64,000 nucleotides of DNA from Poriferisodalis sp965221945. Lineage in GTDB: Bacteria > Actinomycetota > Acidimicrobiia > Acidimicrobiales > Poriferisodalaceae. This document shows, piece by piece, positions 16,742-26,076 of this stretch. Positions within the stretch are counted from its first letter, which is position 1, and each line of letters starts with the position of its first letter. Made by a program: the position numbers and the translations under genes. Under the pieces are notes generated by a model. It searched no databases, had not been told where the DNA came from, and was given only the letters and a program-made list of their open reading frames with translations. The DNA is taken from contig NZ_OZ244925.1 of assembly GCF_965221945.1 (NCBI RefSeq), positions 1,240,001 through 1,304,000 of the forward strand, given 5' to 3'.

Positions 16742-17690
16742 GCGATGGTCCGATCCCGATGCGGTCCGACGAGCCGCAGCAGCCTTGGGCTACGACGCTC
16801 GCATGGATGCACCGTTGGGCTCGATCACCACGTCGCGAGTCGGAGGGCCTGCTGCGGTGGCATTCGTGGCCAATGGCCTCGCCGACCTGCAACGGGCGCG
16901 AGAAGCCGGTGCAGCCTCCGGGCTGGAAATCCTCGTTGTCGGACGAGGATCGAACCTGCTGGTCGCGGACCGGGGTTTTGAAGGAATCGCACTGCTGCTT
17001 GGAGATGCCTACAGCACCATCGAATTCGATCACGCGAACGCCACGCTCACCGCTGGTGCAGCGGTGGCATTGCCCGTGCTCGCGCGCCAATGCGCCGCAG
17101 CAGGGATCGGCGGGCTCGAATGGGCTGTGGGAGTCCCGGGTTCTGTTGGCGGGGCCGTGCGCATGAACGCAGGAGGGCATGGCAGCGATATTGCGTCCTG
17201 CCTGATCGACGCCGACATTGCCGACCTGGAAGGCCCCTCAGCACCCCCAGTGCGCCAGCCTCGCCCCGTCGATGCTCTCGATCTGGGCTACCGCCACAGT
17301 GGTTTGGCGAACCGCCATGTCGTGGTGAGTGCGCGATTGCAAGGGCATCGCGCACTTCCCTCAAAGGTGACCGACCAGATCGCGGAGATCGTCCGCTGGC
17401 GCAGAGAACACCAGCCAGGCGGCCAGAACTCCGGCTCGGTCTTCATGAACCCGTCTGAAGAGTCCGCAGGCGCACGCATCGATCAAGCAGGGCTGCGCGG
17501 CTTGCGTATCGGCACGGCCGAGGTCTCGCGTTTGCACGCGAATTTCATCGTCTCGGACCCCGGCGGAACTGCAGCCGATGTCGTCGCACTGATGGCCGAG
17601 GTCCGCCGCCGTGTCGCGGATTCGTCGGGCATCGTGCTGCAGCCCGAGATCCGCATGGTTGGTTTCGGTGCCGCACCGATCCCTACCTGA
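16731..17690 (+). CDS. murB: UDP-N-acetylenolpyruvoylglucosamine reductase MurB
   Basis: 319 residues from the ATG at 16731; an ATG at 16719 would add four residues. The FAD-binding segments VVGRGSNLLVADRGF and GVPGSVGGAVRMNAGGHG are clear. NSGSVFMNP holds the catalytic serine and LQPEIRMVG the C-terminal glutamate. It reduces enolpyruvyl-UDP-GlcNAc to UDP-MurNAc. It overlaps murC; ftsQ starts three bases after its stop. Confidence 0.94.
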   Translation: MPTERWSDPDAVRRAAAALGYDARMDAPLGSITTSRVGGPAAVAFVANGLADLQRAREAGAASGLEILVVGRGSNLLVADRGFEGIALLLGDAYSTIEFDHANATLTAGAAVALPVLARQCAAAGIGGLEWAVGVPGSVGGAVRMNAGGHGSDIASCLIDADIADLEGPSAPPVRQPRPVDALDLGYRHSGLANRHVVVSARLQGHRALPSKVTDQIAEIVRWRREHQPGGQNSGSVFMNPSEESAGARIDQAGLRGLRIGTAEVSRLHANFIVSDPGGTAADVVALMAEVRRRVADSSGIVLQPEIRMVGFGAAPIPT

Positions 17691-17692
17691 GC

Positions 17693-18445
17693 GTGCCTGG
17701 CGAACCTGCGGAGGCCGCCGCACCGGGAGGGAAAGGCCCCAAGCGTTGGCTGATCGGAGTTGCGCTCACAGCGCTCGTGCTCTCGATCGGCACGATCATT
17801 CTCGCCGCAGGCACGTTTGAGGTCGATCGGATCCACTTCAGCGGTCTGCATCGAGTGAGTTACGACGAGGCGTACCGGGCAGCAGGCATTCGCGCCGGTG
17901 ACTTCATGGGAACCTTGGATTCCGAACATGGAGAGCAATCGCTCGAGGAACTGCCGTGGATCGCCGACGCTCGGATCTGGCGGCGATGGCCCGCGACGGT
18001 GGAAGTGGACGTTGTCGAGCGAACGGCAGTGGCGTTGGCACTCGCCGCGCCCCGCAGCTGGGTGCTCACCGATATTGAAGGCCGAATCCTCACATCACCA
18101 TTCGCAGCCCCACCCGAACTGCCGCGGTTGTCGGGGATTTCCGCTGCGCCGGAACCAGGCGGCTACCTCGCCAGCGATGCCGAAGCCCTGCTTGGGGTCC
18201 TCGACGCAGCGCGCGGCCAGCACGGTTTCACAGTCGTTGCGTTGTGGCGTGACGGGCGCGGGGACGTGAGGGCACGCGTCCGGCAACAACCGGGCGGTGT
18301 CGTGTTCGAGGTGGCGCTGGGAGACGAGTCGGCGATCGGTGCGAAGACGGCCGCAATTGCCGCAGTCATCTCCGATCTCGAGCACTCAGATGACATCCTC
18401 GATGTATCGGTTCCGCATCTCCCCGTGGTCCGCGGAGCCAACTGA
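17693..18445 (+). CDS. ftsQ: cell division protein FtsQ
   Basis: 250 residues from GTG. About 20 cytoplasmic residues, then the membrane helix LIGVALTALVLSIGTIILAAG, then the POTRA domain (FEVDRIHFSGLHRVSYDEAYRAAGI) and the FtsQ beta domain starting LPWIADARIWRRWPATVEVDVVERTAVAL. It recruits FtsL/FtsB and regulates FtsWI. It ends 140 bases before ftsZ; no ftsA is present, as expected for actinobacteria. Confidence 0.9.
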   Translation: MPGEPAEAAAPGGKGPKRWLIGVALTALVLSIGTIILAAGTFEVDRIHFSGLHRVSYDEAYRAAGIRAGDFMGTLDSEHGEQSLEELPWIADARIWRRWPATVEVDVVERTAVALALAAPRSWVLTDIEGRILTSPFAAPPELPRLSGISAAPEPGGYLASDAEALLGVLDAARGQHGFTVVALWRDGRGDVRARVRQQPGGVVFEVALGDESAIGAKTAAIAAVISDLEHSDDILDVSVPHLPVVRGAN

Positions 18446-18473
18446 TCGGCCAGGTCATCCCATTGCGCGGGTC

Positions 18474-18502
18474 TTGCCCATCAACGGAGGCATCGGTACT
18501 GT
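18474..18502 (+). promoter_or_regulatory. possible ftsZ promoter
   Basis: TTGCCC (18474-18479) and TACTGT (18497-18502) have a 17-bp spacer and lie in the only long gap within the mur/fts cluster, 84 bases before the ftsZ start. ftsZ often has its own promoters. A small hairpin GTGCC/GGCAC follows near 18530-18545. Confidence 0.35.
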
Positions 18503-18585
18503 CATGGATTGCGCTATTTTCCCTAGGAGGTGCCTGCCGACGGCACGATTGATGTCGCGGCCGGCCAGCGAACGCGAGGAGCCCT

Positions 18586-19662
18586 GTGGCCTCACCACAG
18601 AATTACGTGGCAATCATCAAGGTGGTGGGCGTCGGCGGCGGTGGTTCGAACGCCGTCAACAGGATGATCGATGTCGGCCTTGGCGGCGTCGAATTCATTG
18701 CCATCAATACCGACGCTCAAGCGCTGCTGCTGAGCGACGCTGATGTCAAACTGGACATCGGTCGCCAGCTGACGCGCGGACTTGGAGCGGGGAGCGACCC
18801 CGAGATCGGCACCCGGGCGGCCGAGGAACACCGGGATGAGATCGCAGAAGCAATGCAGGGCGCGGACATGGTGTTCATCACCGCTGGGGAAGGCGGAGGC
18901 ACCGGAACCGGTGGTGCGCCGATCGTCGCAGAAATCGCCAAGGAAGTCGGTGCACTGACCATCGGCGTGGTCACCCGCCCCTTCGCCTTCGAAGGCAAGC
19001 GCCGTCAGATCCAGGCTGAGCAGGGCATCGAACGGCTCAAGGAACGAGTCGACACCTTGATCGTGATCCCGAACGACCGGCTGTTGACGGTGGCGAGCGA
19101 GCACACGTCGATCATCGATGCCTTTCGGATGGCCGACGACGTGCTGCGTGAGGGCGTGTCCGGCATTTCGGGCCTCATCACGACTCCTGGCCTCATCAAC
19201 ACCGACTTCGCAGACGTGAAGGCGATTATGTCCAACGCCGGCACGGCGCTGATGGGAATCGGCCGTGCACATGGCGAGAACCGATCCAAGAACGCTGCTC
19301 GCCAAGCGGTGTCGTCATCGCTGCTCGAGGAGTCCATCGATGGAGCCCGCGGCATCTTGCTGAATATTGCCGCCGGACCCGAACTGGGACTGTTCGAGGT
19401 CAACGAGGCGGCGGAAGTGATCCGCGAGGTGGCACACGCCGAGGCCAACATCATCTTCGGCACGGTGATCGACGACTCGCTCGGAGAAGAAATCCGTGTC
19501 ACCGTCATCGCGGCGGGCTTTGACCGATACACGCCGTCTCGCTCCGGAGGCACCGCCCTGGGCGACTACGCAGGCTCCGAAGAAGCTGACGATTTGGCCG
19601 ACCCATTCGGCGACCTCGACGAGGACGACGAATCGTTCGACGTACCCAGCTTCCTGCGGTGA
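18586..19662 (+). CDS. ftsZ: cell division GTPase FtsZ
   Basis: 358 residues from GTG 18586 with GAGGAG about ten bases upstream. GTP-binding GGGTGTG at residues 103-109 and the T7 loop NTDFADVKAIM near residue 205 are intact. An acidic linker ends in DDESFDVPSFLR, the conserved C-terminal peptide that binds SepF and other partners. The linker is short. It polymerises into the Z ring; SepF, encoded three genes downstream, would be its membrane tether in the absence of FtsA. Confidence 0.97.
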   Translation: MASPQNYVAIIKVVGVGGGGSNAVNRMIDVGLGGVEFIAINTDAQALLLSDADVKLDIGRQLTRGLGAGSDPEIGTRAAEEHRDEIAEAMQGADMVFITAGEGGGTGTGGAPIVAEIAKEVGALTIGVVTRPFAFEGKRRQIQAEQGIERLKERVDTLIVIPNDRLLTVASEHTSIIDAFRMADDVLREGVSGISGLITTPGLINTDFADVKAIMSNAGTALMGIGRAHGENRSKNAARQAVSSSLLEESIDGARGILLNIAAGPELGLFEVNEAAEVIREVAHAEANIIFGTVIDDSLGEEIRVTVIAAGFDRYTPSRSGGTALGDYAGSEEADDLADPFGDLDEDDESFDVPSFLR

Positions 19663-19770
19663 CGCCCCCGGCGAGGGTGCATCCCCGTCGAACGACGGCA
19701 CAGCGATGCCGTGCGTTGACGTGGCCACGCGGCTGCGAAACGGCGTAAGCCGAACGGGTCGGCACTCGCA

Positions 19771-20457
19771 ATGCTGACACTGCGCCGGCGCTGCGGGACC
19801 AGCACGGTGCGCATCGCCGTCACTGAACGCAGCGACGGCGACTGCGCCCCCCTGGTGGGGCTCGGTCCCAGCGCGGTCACCGTCCTCAAGCAGACCCATG
19901 GCACCCAGGTCGTCCAGGTTTCCCATCCTGGGGAGCATCGCGGCACTAGCGCCGACGCCGCGTGGACGATGACGCTTGGAGCGACCCTCGCAGTGCGTAC
20001 AGCGGACTGTGTGCCGATCGCGCTGTACGGGACAGATGCGAGAGGCCGTGGTGCTGTCGCGACGGTTCACGCGGGATGGCGCGGTCTGCTCGGCGGCGTC
20101 GTGGAGGCGACGCTCGCGGAACTCGGATATCACGGGATCCGCCACATCCGTGCGGTCGTCGGGCCTCACATCTGCCGCCTGCACTACGAATTCGGGCCAG
20201 ATGAACTCGACGCTGCCGTGAGTTCCTTGGGCCCCTCAGTGGCGAGCAGGACTGCGTGGGGAACGCCGGCGCTCGACCTTGGCGAGGCTGCCCGGCGGAC
20301 GCTTCGCAGCGGGGGAGCGATTCTCGACACCGAGCTGGATCGCTGCACAGCCTGCGATGGTCGCTACTTCTCGCACCGGACTCGTGCCGAGAAGGGCCGG
20401 ACTGCGCTGCTGGTCTGCCTGGACGCCGACGGAGCAGGAGACGAGTCCGGTGATTGA
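19771..20457 (+). CDS. pgeF: peptidoglycan editing factor PgeF (YfiH family)
   Basis: 228 residues of the multicopper-polyphenol-oxidoreductase-like family. The three zinc-site motifs are present: KQTHGTQV, RTADCVPI and TVHAGWRGLLGGVV, with CTACDGRYFSHRTR near the C-terminus. Members correct mis-incorporated L-Ser in peptidoglycan precursors and also act on purine nucleosides. It follows ftsZ as in many actinobacteria and overlaps yggS by eight bases. Confidence 0.9.
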   Translation: MLTLRRRCGTSTVRIAVTERSDGDCAPLVGLGPSAVTVLKQTHGTQVVQVSHPGEHRGTSADAAWTMTLGATLAVRTADCVPIALYGTDARGRGAVATVHAGWRGLLGGVVEATLAELGYHGIRHIRAVVGPHICRLHYEFGPDELDAAVSSLGPSVASRTAWGTPALDLGEAARRTLRSGGAILDTELDRCTACDGRYFSHRTRAEKGRTALLVCLDADGAGDESGD

Positions 20458-21133
20458 TGCCGGACAGGTCCGCCAACGCGTCGAACGCGTCAAACACCGG
20501 ATTGCTGATGCCGGGGGCGACCCAGCTCGGACCGGCATCGTGGCTGTGACGAAGGGATTCGACGCCTCTGCAATCGACGCCGCGGCAGCTGCCGGCTTGG
20601 GAATGATCGGCGAGAACTACGCCCAGGAACTGCAAGGGAAGTGGGATCAGCTGCTGCCGGAGACCAGGAGCACGATCGAGGTCCACTTCATCGGACGGCT
20701 GCAGTCCAACAAAGTGCGACCGCTGGCAGGTGTGGTGGATCTGTGGCAGAGCGTGGACCGGACACGGCTTGTCGAACAGATTGCACGGCACAGTCCCCGA
20801 TCCGCGGTCTTTGTGCAGGTCGATGTGAGCGGCACTGCCACCCAGGGCGGATGCCCGCTCTCCGAGGCTCCGCCGCTGGTTGCTGCCGCCCGCCAGTCCG
20901 GACTCGATGTTCAGGGCTGTATGGCGATCGGGCCTCAAGGCACGTCATCGCAGATCGAAGCAGCGTTTGCCGAGGTCGCTCGATTTGCGGATCGCCACGA
21001 CCTCGAGCACCGCTGCATGGGAATGAGCGCTGACCTCGAAGAAGCAATCCGGGCGGGTTCGACGATGGTGCGCATCGGGACCGCCCTGTTCGGCAATCGA
21101 CCGCCGCGGGCCGCCTCTACGCGGGGTGCCTGA
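20450..21133 (+). CDS. yggS: PLP homeostasis protein YggS family
   Basis: 227 residues from the GTG at 20450. The PLP-binding lysine is in GIVAVTKGF. GENYAQELQGKWDQL, VHFIGRLQSNKVRPL, HRCMGMSADLEEAIRAGSTMVRIGTALFG are family signatures. It binds pyridoxal phosphate without known enzymatic activity and affects amino-acid and vitamin B6 balance. The frame is open upstream to 20279 inside pgeF; that part is a shadow. Location between pgeF and sepF is the classic arrangement. Confidence 0.92.
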   Translation: MIDAGQVRQRVERVKHRIADAGGDPARTGIVAVTKGFDASAIDAAAAAGLGMIGENYAQELQGKWDQLLPETRSTIEVHFIGRLQSNKVRPLAGVVDLWQSVDRTRLVEQIARHSPRSAVFVQVDVSGTATQGGCPLSEAPPLVAAARQSGLDVQGCMAIGPQGTSSQIEAAFAEVARFADRHDLEHRCMGMSADLEEAIRAGSTMVRIGTALFGNRPPRAASTRGA

Positions 21134-21207
21134 CCGTATCTTGGCGAGTCGGTACTCTTTGCAACCGAGACAGTCTCCAATCGAAGCTGCTCTTATTGAG
21201 GTACTGC

Positions 21208-21705
21208 ATGGCTTCGTTCATGAAGCAGGCGATGAGCTATCTGGGCCTCGGCCCCGACGACAGTTATGCGCCGCCGGCCGAGCGCGCCCTGCCGGGCGAA
21301 ATGCCCGCGCCGGATGCTTTCGCCGATCAAACGAGCCAGAGCGGCGTCACAGTGGTCGAACGACCACCGTCGGCAACACCGCACTCGGGGGCGCCCGTAC
21401 CGACATCCGCTGTGCGCCGCGTGGCGACATCGACAGCACAGCCGTTCGTGCTGATGCCCCGCATGTTCGACGACGCGCAGCAGATCGGCGACCGCTTCAA
21501 GCGCGATCAACCGATCATCCTGAACTTGCAAGGACTCGACCGCGACACAGCACGTCGGCTGCTGGATTTCGCCAGCGGCCTGTGTTACGCCCGCGATGGA
21601 GAGATGCGAAAAGTTGCGAACGCCGTGTACATGCTGGTGCCGGCAAATGTCGTGGTGAGCGACAGCGAACATCAAACGGTTCCAACAGGGGGCGTCGACC
21701 GCTGA
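21208..21705 (+). CDS. sepF: cell division protein SepF
   Basis: 165 residues starting MASFMKQAMSYLGLGPDD, the amphipathic membrane-binding helix typical of SepF. A variable Pro/Ser linker (residues 20-85) precedes the compact domain with DRFKRDQPIILNLQGLDRDTARRLLDFASGLCY and ANAVYMLVPANV. It tethers FtsZ to the membrane. An upstream in-frame ATG (21196) is possible but adds only four residues. Start context AGGTACTGC before ATG is weak. Confidence 0.93.
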   Translation: MASFMKQAMSYLGLGPDDSYAPPAERALPGEMPAPDAFADQTSQSGVTVVERPPSATPHSGAPVPTSAVRRVATSTAQPFVLMPRMFDDAQQIGDRFKRDQPIILNLQGLDRDTARRLLDFASGLCYARDGEMRKVANAVYMLVPANVVVSDSEHQTVPTGGVDR

Positions 21706-21736
21706 AACGCTCCAACCCGGGCCATCTGGCCGAACG

Positions 21737-22000
21737 ATGAGAGGCCTGCTGTGCACGCTGACGAATTTGTACGTCTTCGCGGTCTTCGCCCGCGTTCTGT
21801 TCAGCTGGATCCCGCTGTCCCCGGACAGTCCAGTCATGGTGGTGCGGACCTGGTTGGTGCGGATTACCGAGCCGGTCATGGGTCCGCTTCGGCGGGCACT
21901 GCCTGCGATACGACTGGGCCGAGTTTCGCTTGATCTCTCGCCGATCGTGCTGATCATCGGATTGCAGGTGCTCGTGTCCGGCATGCTGCTGCGCTGTTGA
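21737..22000 (+). CDS. YggT family membrane protein
   Basis: 87 residues with two membrane helices: LCTLTNLYVFAVFARVLFSWI and SPIVLIIGLQVLVSGMLL, separated by the typical ITEPVMGPLRRALP loop. The family is regularly found after sepF in the cluster. Its function is unclear; links to cell division and osmotic stress have been suggested. It starts 32 bases after sepF. Confidence 0.88.
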   Translation: MRGLLCTLTNLYVFAVFARVLFSWIPLSPDSPVMVVRTWLVRITEPVMGPLRRALPAIRLGRVSLDLSPIVLIIGLQVLVSGMLLRC

Positions 22001-22021
22001 GACGCTGGTACATTCCGCGCC

Positions 22022-22807
22022 ATGGCAAGCCCGACACCCCCACCCGTCGAAACCCCCAGCACCGAAGGCACTGGTGTGCTTGAGCGCCTCGGTGTGCAGA
22101 TCGCATCTCTTGCGGCACAGGTCACTGAGATCGACCATCGCATGACCAGCGTGGAATCGGGATCGCCATCGCGTCCGGTGGAGGTTCAGCTCTCGCCCGA
22201 GACCGTCGCACAGATCGCCGAGGCTCTTGCGGAGCTCCAGGCAGCCGGTACTCAAGCACTGGATGACGTCTTCAAATCAGCGACTGACGATCTCACCGAG
22301 GCGCTGTCGGGTCTCGTGCGGGCCGAGATCTCCAGGTCGCTCTCCGACGCTGGCTACAGCGTGGACGTCATCGAAGCCGAGGAACCGGATATTGCCCTCG
22401 AGCCCTTCCCGGCGAGCACCGGAGCGACCGCTGGGACCGTCGAAGTCGAGGCCGACGAGGATGACCAGGCCGAAGAGGACTTGATCGGCCAGGATCTGCC
22501 CGATGTCGAACCCGTGGCGGCGTCAGTGCGCTCTGGCCCCGAGCCGGCCGCCATGCCATCCATCGTCGCACCGCTCGCCGCCAGTTCCGCTGGAGTTGCT
22601 GGCCGGACTGAGGCCGCCCCAGAGTCGATTGACGCAGCGTCGATCCGTGAAGCAAGTTCTGGGTTCGGCGATGATGACGTTGACGTTGACGACGACGACG
22701 ACGACGAAGATGTCGTCATCGATGCGGACCGGACGCCGCTCGTGCTCGCGGAACTCGACGATCCCTTCCTGGAGGCGCTGATTCGCAAGGAACCACTGTC
22801 GGCCTAG
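22022..22807 (+). CDS. acidic, partly coiled-coil protein of unknown family
   Basis: 261 residues, strongly acidic. Residues 15-50 (VLERLGVQIASLAAQVTEIDHRMTSVE) and 60-115 are predicted helical. The rest is a low-complexity Glu/Asp/Ala/Pro linker with the run DDDVDVDDDDDDEDVV near residues 218-233. It ends in a conserved-looking tail, PLVLAELDDPFLEALIRKEPLSA. I do not recognise the family. Its place right after yggT is where wag31/divIVA usually stands in actinobacteria, but it lacks the DivIVA N-terminal motif. A division-associated scaffold is a guess from context. Its 3' end is copied within the tandem repeat at the ileS junction. Confidence 0.75.
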   Translation: MASPTPPPVETPSTEGTGVLERLGVQIASLAAQVTEIDHRMTSVESGSPSRPVEVQLSPETVAQIAEALAELQAAGTQALDDVFKSATDDLTEALSGLVRAEISRSLSDAGYSVDVIEAEEPDIALEPFPASTGATAGTVEVEADEDDQAEEDLIGQDLPDVEPVAASVRSGPEPAAMPSIVAPLAASSAGVAGRTEAAPESIDAASIREASSGFGDDDVDVDDDDDDEDVVIDADRTPLVLAELDDPFLEALIRKEPLSA

Positions 22808-22817
22808 GTGACAGTCG

Positions 22818-22854
22818 GCCTAGGACACGTCCGGCGCAGCCGGCAGGCCTAGGC
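22818..22854. terminator. hairpin between convergent genes (likely bidirectional terminator)
   Basis: Outer arms GCCTAGG (22818-22824) and CCTAGGC (22848-22854) enclose an inner perfect stem CCGGC-GCA-GCCGG (22831-22843). It separates the convergent acidic-protein gene and ileS and overlaps the last codons of ileS. GTCGGCCTAG occurs twice 16 bp apart here, so the acidic gene's 3' end with its TAG is duplicated. Confidence 0.55.
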
Positions 22855-25800
22855 GCCAGCAGCCTCTGTAAATACAGCGAGCTCAATCTCGGGCTCGTCC
22901 CCACCGCTGAACCAGTCGATCTCTTCAGCGAGGACCGCAGCTGTCACCAATAGCTCGTGACGACGAATGTCGTCCAAGTTCGGTGGAGTCCAGCGGATTT
23001 TCAGGCTGATCCGGTCGGTGACGTCGAGACCCACTTCCTTACGCGTTTGCTGAATCTTGCGAATCAGATCGCGCGCGGCGCCCTCGGCTTCGAGTTCGGG
23101 TGTGACCGTGGTGTCAAGCACGACGACAAGCTGCTGAGCGTCGAGCACTGAGGTTGTGCTGGGGTCGGCGGGTTGCAGGCTCAACTGGAACTCGCCCTCG
23201 CACAGCTGGTGCCCGCCTGCAACAACGGTGCCATCCGGTTCGGAACGCCAATCACCCGAACGAGCAGCGGCGAATACCTCTTGGGCTGCGCCGCCCAGTC
23301 GGGGCCCGAGCGCGGATCCTTCAGGACGCAACACGAGGGTCGCCACCGCGCCCAACTGGTCGCTCAGCACAACTTCTGCGACGTTGATTTCTTCCGCCAG
23401 CAAGAAAGCGAACGGTTCAAGCTGCTGGGCCCCCGTACCGGCCACCGTGACGCGCCGCAACGGCAATCGCACTCGCAAGCCTGCGTCCTCGCGTACCCGC
23501 AACGCAGCGGAGGCAGCAGCGCGCACAGCGTCCATGCGCTCGACCAGTGCTGGGTCCCACGGCAGCGTGACCGGATCCGGCCAGTCGCTCAGATGCACGC
23601 TGTCGCCGCCGGTCAGCCCGCCGTAGATCTCTTCGGCGATCATCGGCAGCAGCGGGGCGGCCATGGATGAGAAGATCTGCAGCACCGTGTACAGGGTGTC
23701 GAAGGCGTCAAGATCGCCGGTCGGCCGGCCGTCACCCACAGGCGAAGCAATCGCGGCCTCACCCCAGAATCGACCACGGCTGCGGCGGATGTACCAGTTG
23801 TTGAGGGCGTCGATGAAGGCCTGCAGCTCGGCGGTCGCGCCAGGGAGGTCGTAGGCGTCGAAGCTGGCCGTGACCGACTCCAACGTGGCCCTGGTCTTGG
23901 CCAGCAGGTAGCGATCCAGCACGTTGTCCGAATCGACACGGAACTGCGCCTCGTAGCCGTCTGCGTTCGCATACAGCGTGAAGAACGCGTACGCGTTCCA
24001 AATTGGGATCAGAACTTGACGGGCGACCTCATCGATGCCGGCGTCAGAAATGCGTGTGTCACCGCCCCGGACGATGTTTGTCGCCATCAAGTACCAACGC
24101 AGGGCGTCTGAGCCCTGATTGGCAAAGATGTCGGTGGGCTCGGTGTAGTTCCGCAACCGCTTGGACAGCTTGTTGCCGTCAGCCGCCAGCAAGATCCCAT
24201 GGCAGATCACGTTCTGGAACGCCGGCTGGGAGAACAGCGCTCCCGCCAGGACATGGAGCGTGTAGAACCAGCCGCGCGTCTGGTTGATGTACTCCACGAT
24301 GAAGTCGGCGGGAAAGTTGTTCTCGAACCATTCGGAGTTCTCGAACGGGTAGTGCACTGCCGCGAAGGGCATCGAACCCGATTCGAACCAGCAGTCGAGC
24401 ACTTCGGGCACCCGCCGCATCGTCGAGCGGCCTGTGGGGTCGTCGGGATTGGTTCGCGTCAGCTCATCGATGAAGGGCCGATGCAGGTCAATCGGGCGCA
24501 CGCCGAAATCAGCTTCAAGCTCGTCGAGGCTGCCGTAGACGTCAATACGGGGGTACTCGGGATCGTCGCTGACCCAGATCGGGATGGGCGAACCCCAGAA
24601 TCGGTTGCGGCTGATCGACCAGTCGCGGGCACCCGCCAACCACTGTCCGAACCGGCCGTCGCGAACGTGGTCGGGCACCCAGTTGATCTGCTGGTTGGTC
24701 TGCGCCAAGCGATCCGAGATCGCCGTGACCTTGACGTACCACGAACTGATGGCCTTGTAGATGATCGGCGTGTCGGTGCGCCAGCAGTGCGGGTAGTTGT
24801 GGTGGTAGCTGTCGTGTCGCAGCACCCGGTGGCGACTCTTCAGCTCCGTGATGATCTGCGGATTCGCCTCGAAGACGTTGAGGGTCGCCCACGGCGACAC
24901 TGGCTCGGTGAAGCAACCGCGATCATCCACCGGGACGGCATCGCCGATCTCTATGCCGTTGGCTTCGCAGATGATCTGATCGTCCTCGCCAAAGCCTGGC
25001 GCCAAGTGAACAACGCCGGTGCCCTCTGAAGTGTCCACGAAGTCGCCGTTGAGCACCCGGAAGGCTTCGCTGCGATGGTCGAAGAACTCGAACATCGGCG
25101 CGTAGCGACGCCCCGCCAGCTCAGCGCCGCTCAGCGTTCCGACGACCGTGAACGGCTCAAGGTCTGCGGCATAGTGCTCGAGACAGTCAGATGCGAGCAC
25201 GTAACGACCAGAATCGAGCGCCGGAGATTCCACAACGGCATAGGCGATGTCCCCGCCGACGGCGATCGCCAGATTGGAAGGCAGGGTCCATGGCGTCGTC
25301 GTCCACGCCAGCAGCCGCAGCCGTCCGTGTGTGTCGCTGGCGCCGGCTGCGTCGCTTGCGCCCGGTGTGTCGCTTGCGCCGGCTGCGCCAGCCGTGTCAC
25401 CGGCGTCATCAAGCTCGAACCAGACCGTGATGGCGGGATCCTGGCGTGGCCTTGTGGCGTCGTCGAGCCGGATCTCGAAATTGGACAGTGGGGTCTCGGC
25501 GCCCCACGAGTACGGCATGACCCGGAATGCCTGGTAGACGAGGCCCTGATCCCAGAGTCGCTTGAACGCCCACATGACCGATTCCATGTAGGGCAGATCC
25601 ATCGTCTTGTAGTCGTTGTCGAAGTCCACCCATCGGGCTTGTCGCGTGATGGTCTTGCGCCATTCGGCGGTGTACCGCAGCACCGAGTCGCGGCACTGGG
25701 CATTGAAGCGCTCGATACCGAATTCGGTGATGGCGGCCCGCCCGCTCACGCCGAGTTCACGTTCGGTCTCCATCTCGGCGGGCAGCCCATGGCAGTCCCA

Positions 25801-26076
25801 GCCGAATCGCCGGTTGACACGGTGGCCGCGCATCGTCTGGTAACGGGGGATTACATCCTTGACGTAGCCGGTCAGCAGGTGACCGTGGTGGGGCAAACCG
25901 TTCGCAAAAGGAGGTCCGTCGTAGAAGACGAACTCGTCGTCCGCGGGGCGGTTGGAGATCGACGCCTCGAAGGTTCCCTCGTCCTGCCAGCGCGCAAGGA
26001 TTCTCTCCTCGATTCGAGGGAAATCAGCTTGGGCAGATACACGTGGGTACAAGGTGTCGGTCGGCTCTCGCATCAC
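22849..26076 (-). CDS. ileS: isoleucyl-tRNA synthetase
   Basis: 1075 residues, the long eukaryote-like type of IleRS found in many actinobacteria. The HIGH-type motif is GLPHHGHLL (about residues 60-68), WTTTPWTLPSNLA marks the editing domain, and KLSKR (about 633-638) is the KMSKS motif. It charges tRNA-Ile. An unusual Ala/Gly/Asp/Ser/Thr insert built of imperfect repeats (GASDTPGASDAAGASDT, about residues 228-252) lies just before the editing-domain signature. Start could be the first or second Met. No recognisable T-box was found in its 160-base leader. Confidence 0.95.
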   Translation of the reverse strand: MMREPTDTLYPRVSAQADFPRIEERILARWQDEGTFEASISNRPADDEFVFYDGPPFANGLPHHGHLLTGYVKDVIPRYQTMRGHRVNRRFGWDCHGLPAEMETERELGVSGRAAITEFGIERFNAQCRDSVLRYTAEWRKTITRQARWVDFDNDYKTMDLPYMESVMWAFKRLWDQGLVYQAFRVMPYSWGAETPLSNFEIRLDDATRPRQDPAITVWFELDDAGDTAGAAGASDTPGASDAAGASDTHGRLRLLAWTTTPWTLPSNLAIAVGGDIAYAVVESPALDSGRYVLASDCLEHYAADLEPFTVVGTLSGAELAGRRYAPMFEFFDHRSEAFRVLNGDFVDTSEGTGVVHLAPGFGEDDQIICEANGIEIGDAVPVDDRGCFTEPVSPWATLNVFEANPQIITELKSRHRVLRHDSYHHNYPHCWRTDTPIIYKAISSWYVKVTAISDRLAQTNQQINWVPDHVRDGRFGQWLAGARDWSISRNRFWGSPIPIWVSDDPEYPRIDVYGSLDELEADFGVRPIDLHRPFIDELTRTNPDDPTGRSTMRRVPEVLDCWFESGSMPFAAVHYPFENSEWFENNFPADFIVEYINQTRGWFYTLHVLAGALFSQPAFQNVICHGILLAADGNKLSKRLRNYTEPTDIFANQGSDALRWYLMATNIVRGGDTRISDAGIDEVARQVLIPIWNAYAFFTLYANADGYEAQFRVDSDNVLDRYLLAKTRATLESVTASFDAYDLPGATAELQAFIDALNNWYIRRSRGRFWGEAAIASPVGDGRPTGDLDAFDTLYTVLQIFSSMAAPLLPMIAEEIYGGLTGGDSVHLSDWPDPVTLPWDPALVERMDAVRAAASAALRVREDAGLRVRLPLRRVTVAGTGAQQLEPFAFLLAEEINVAEVVLSDQLGAVATLVLRPEGSALGPRLGGAAQEVFAAARSGDWRSEPDGTVVAGGHQLCEGEFQLSLQPADPSTTSVLDAQQLVVVLDTTVTPELEAEGAARDLIRKIQQTRKEVGLDVTDRISLKIRWTPPNLDDIRRHELLVTAAVLAEEIDWFSGGDEPEIELAVFTEAAGA

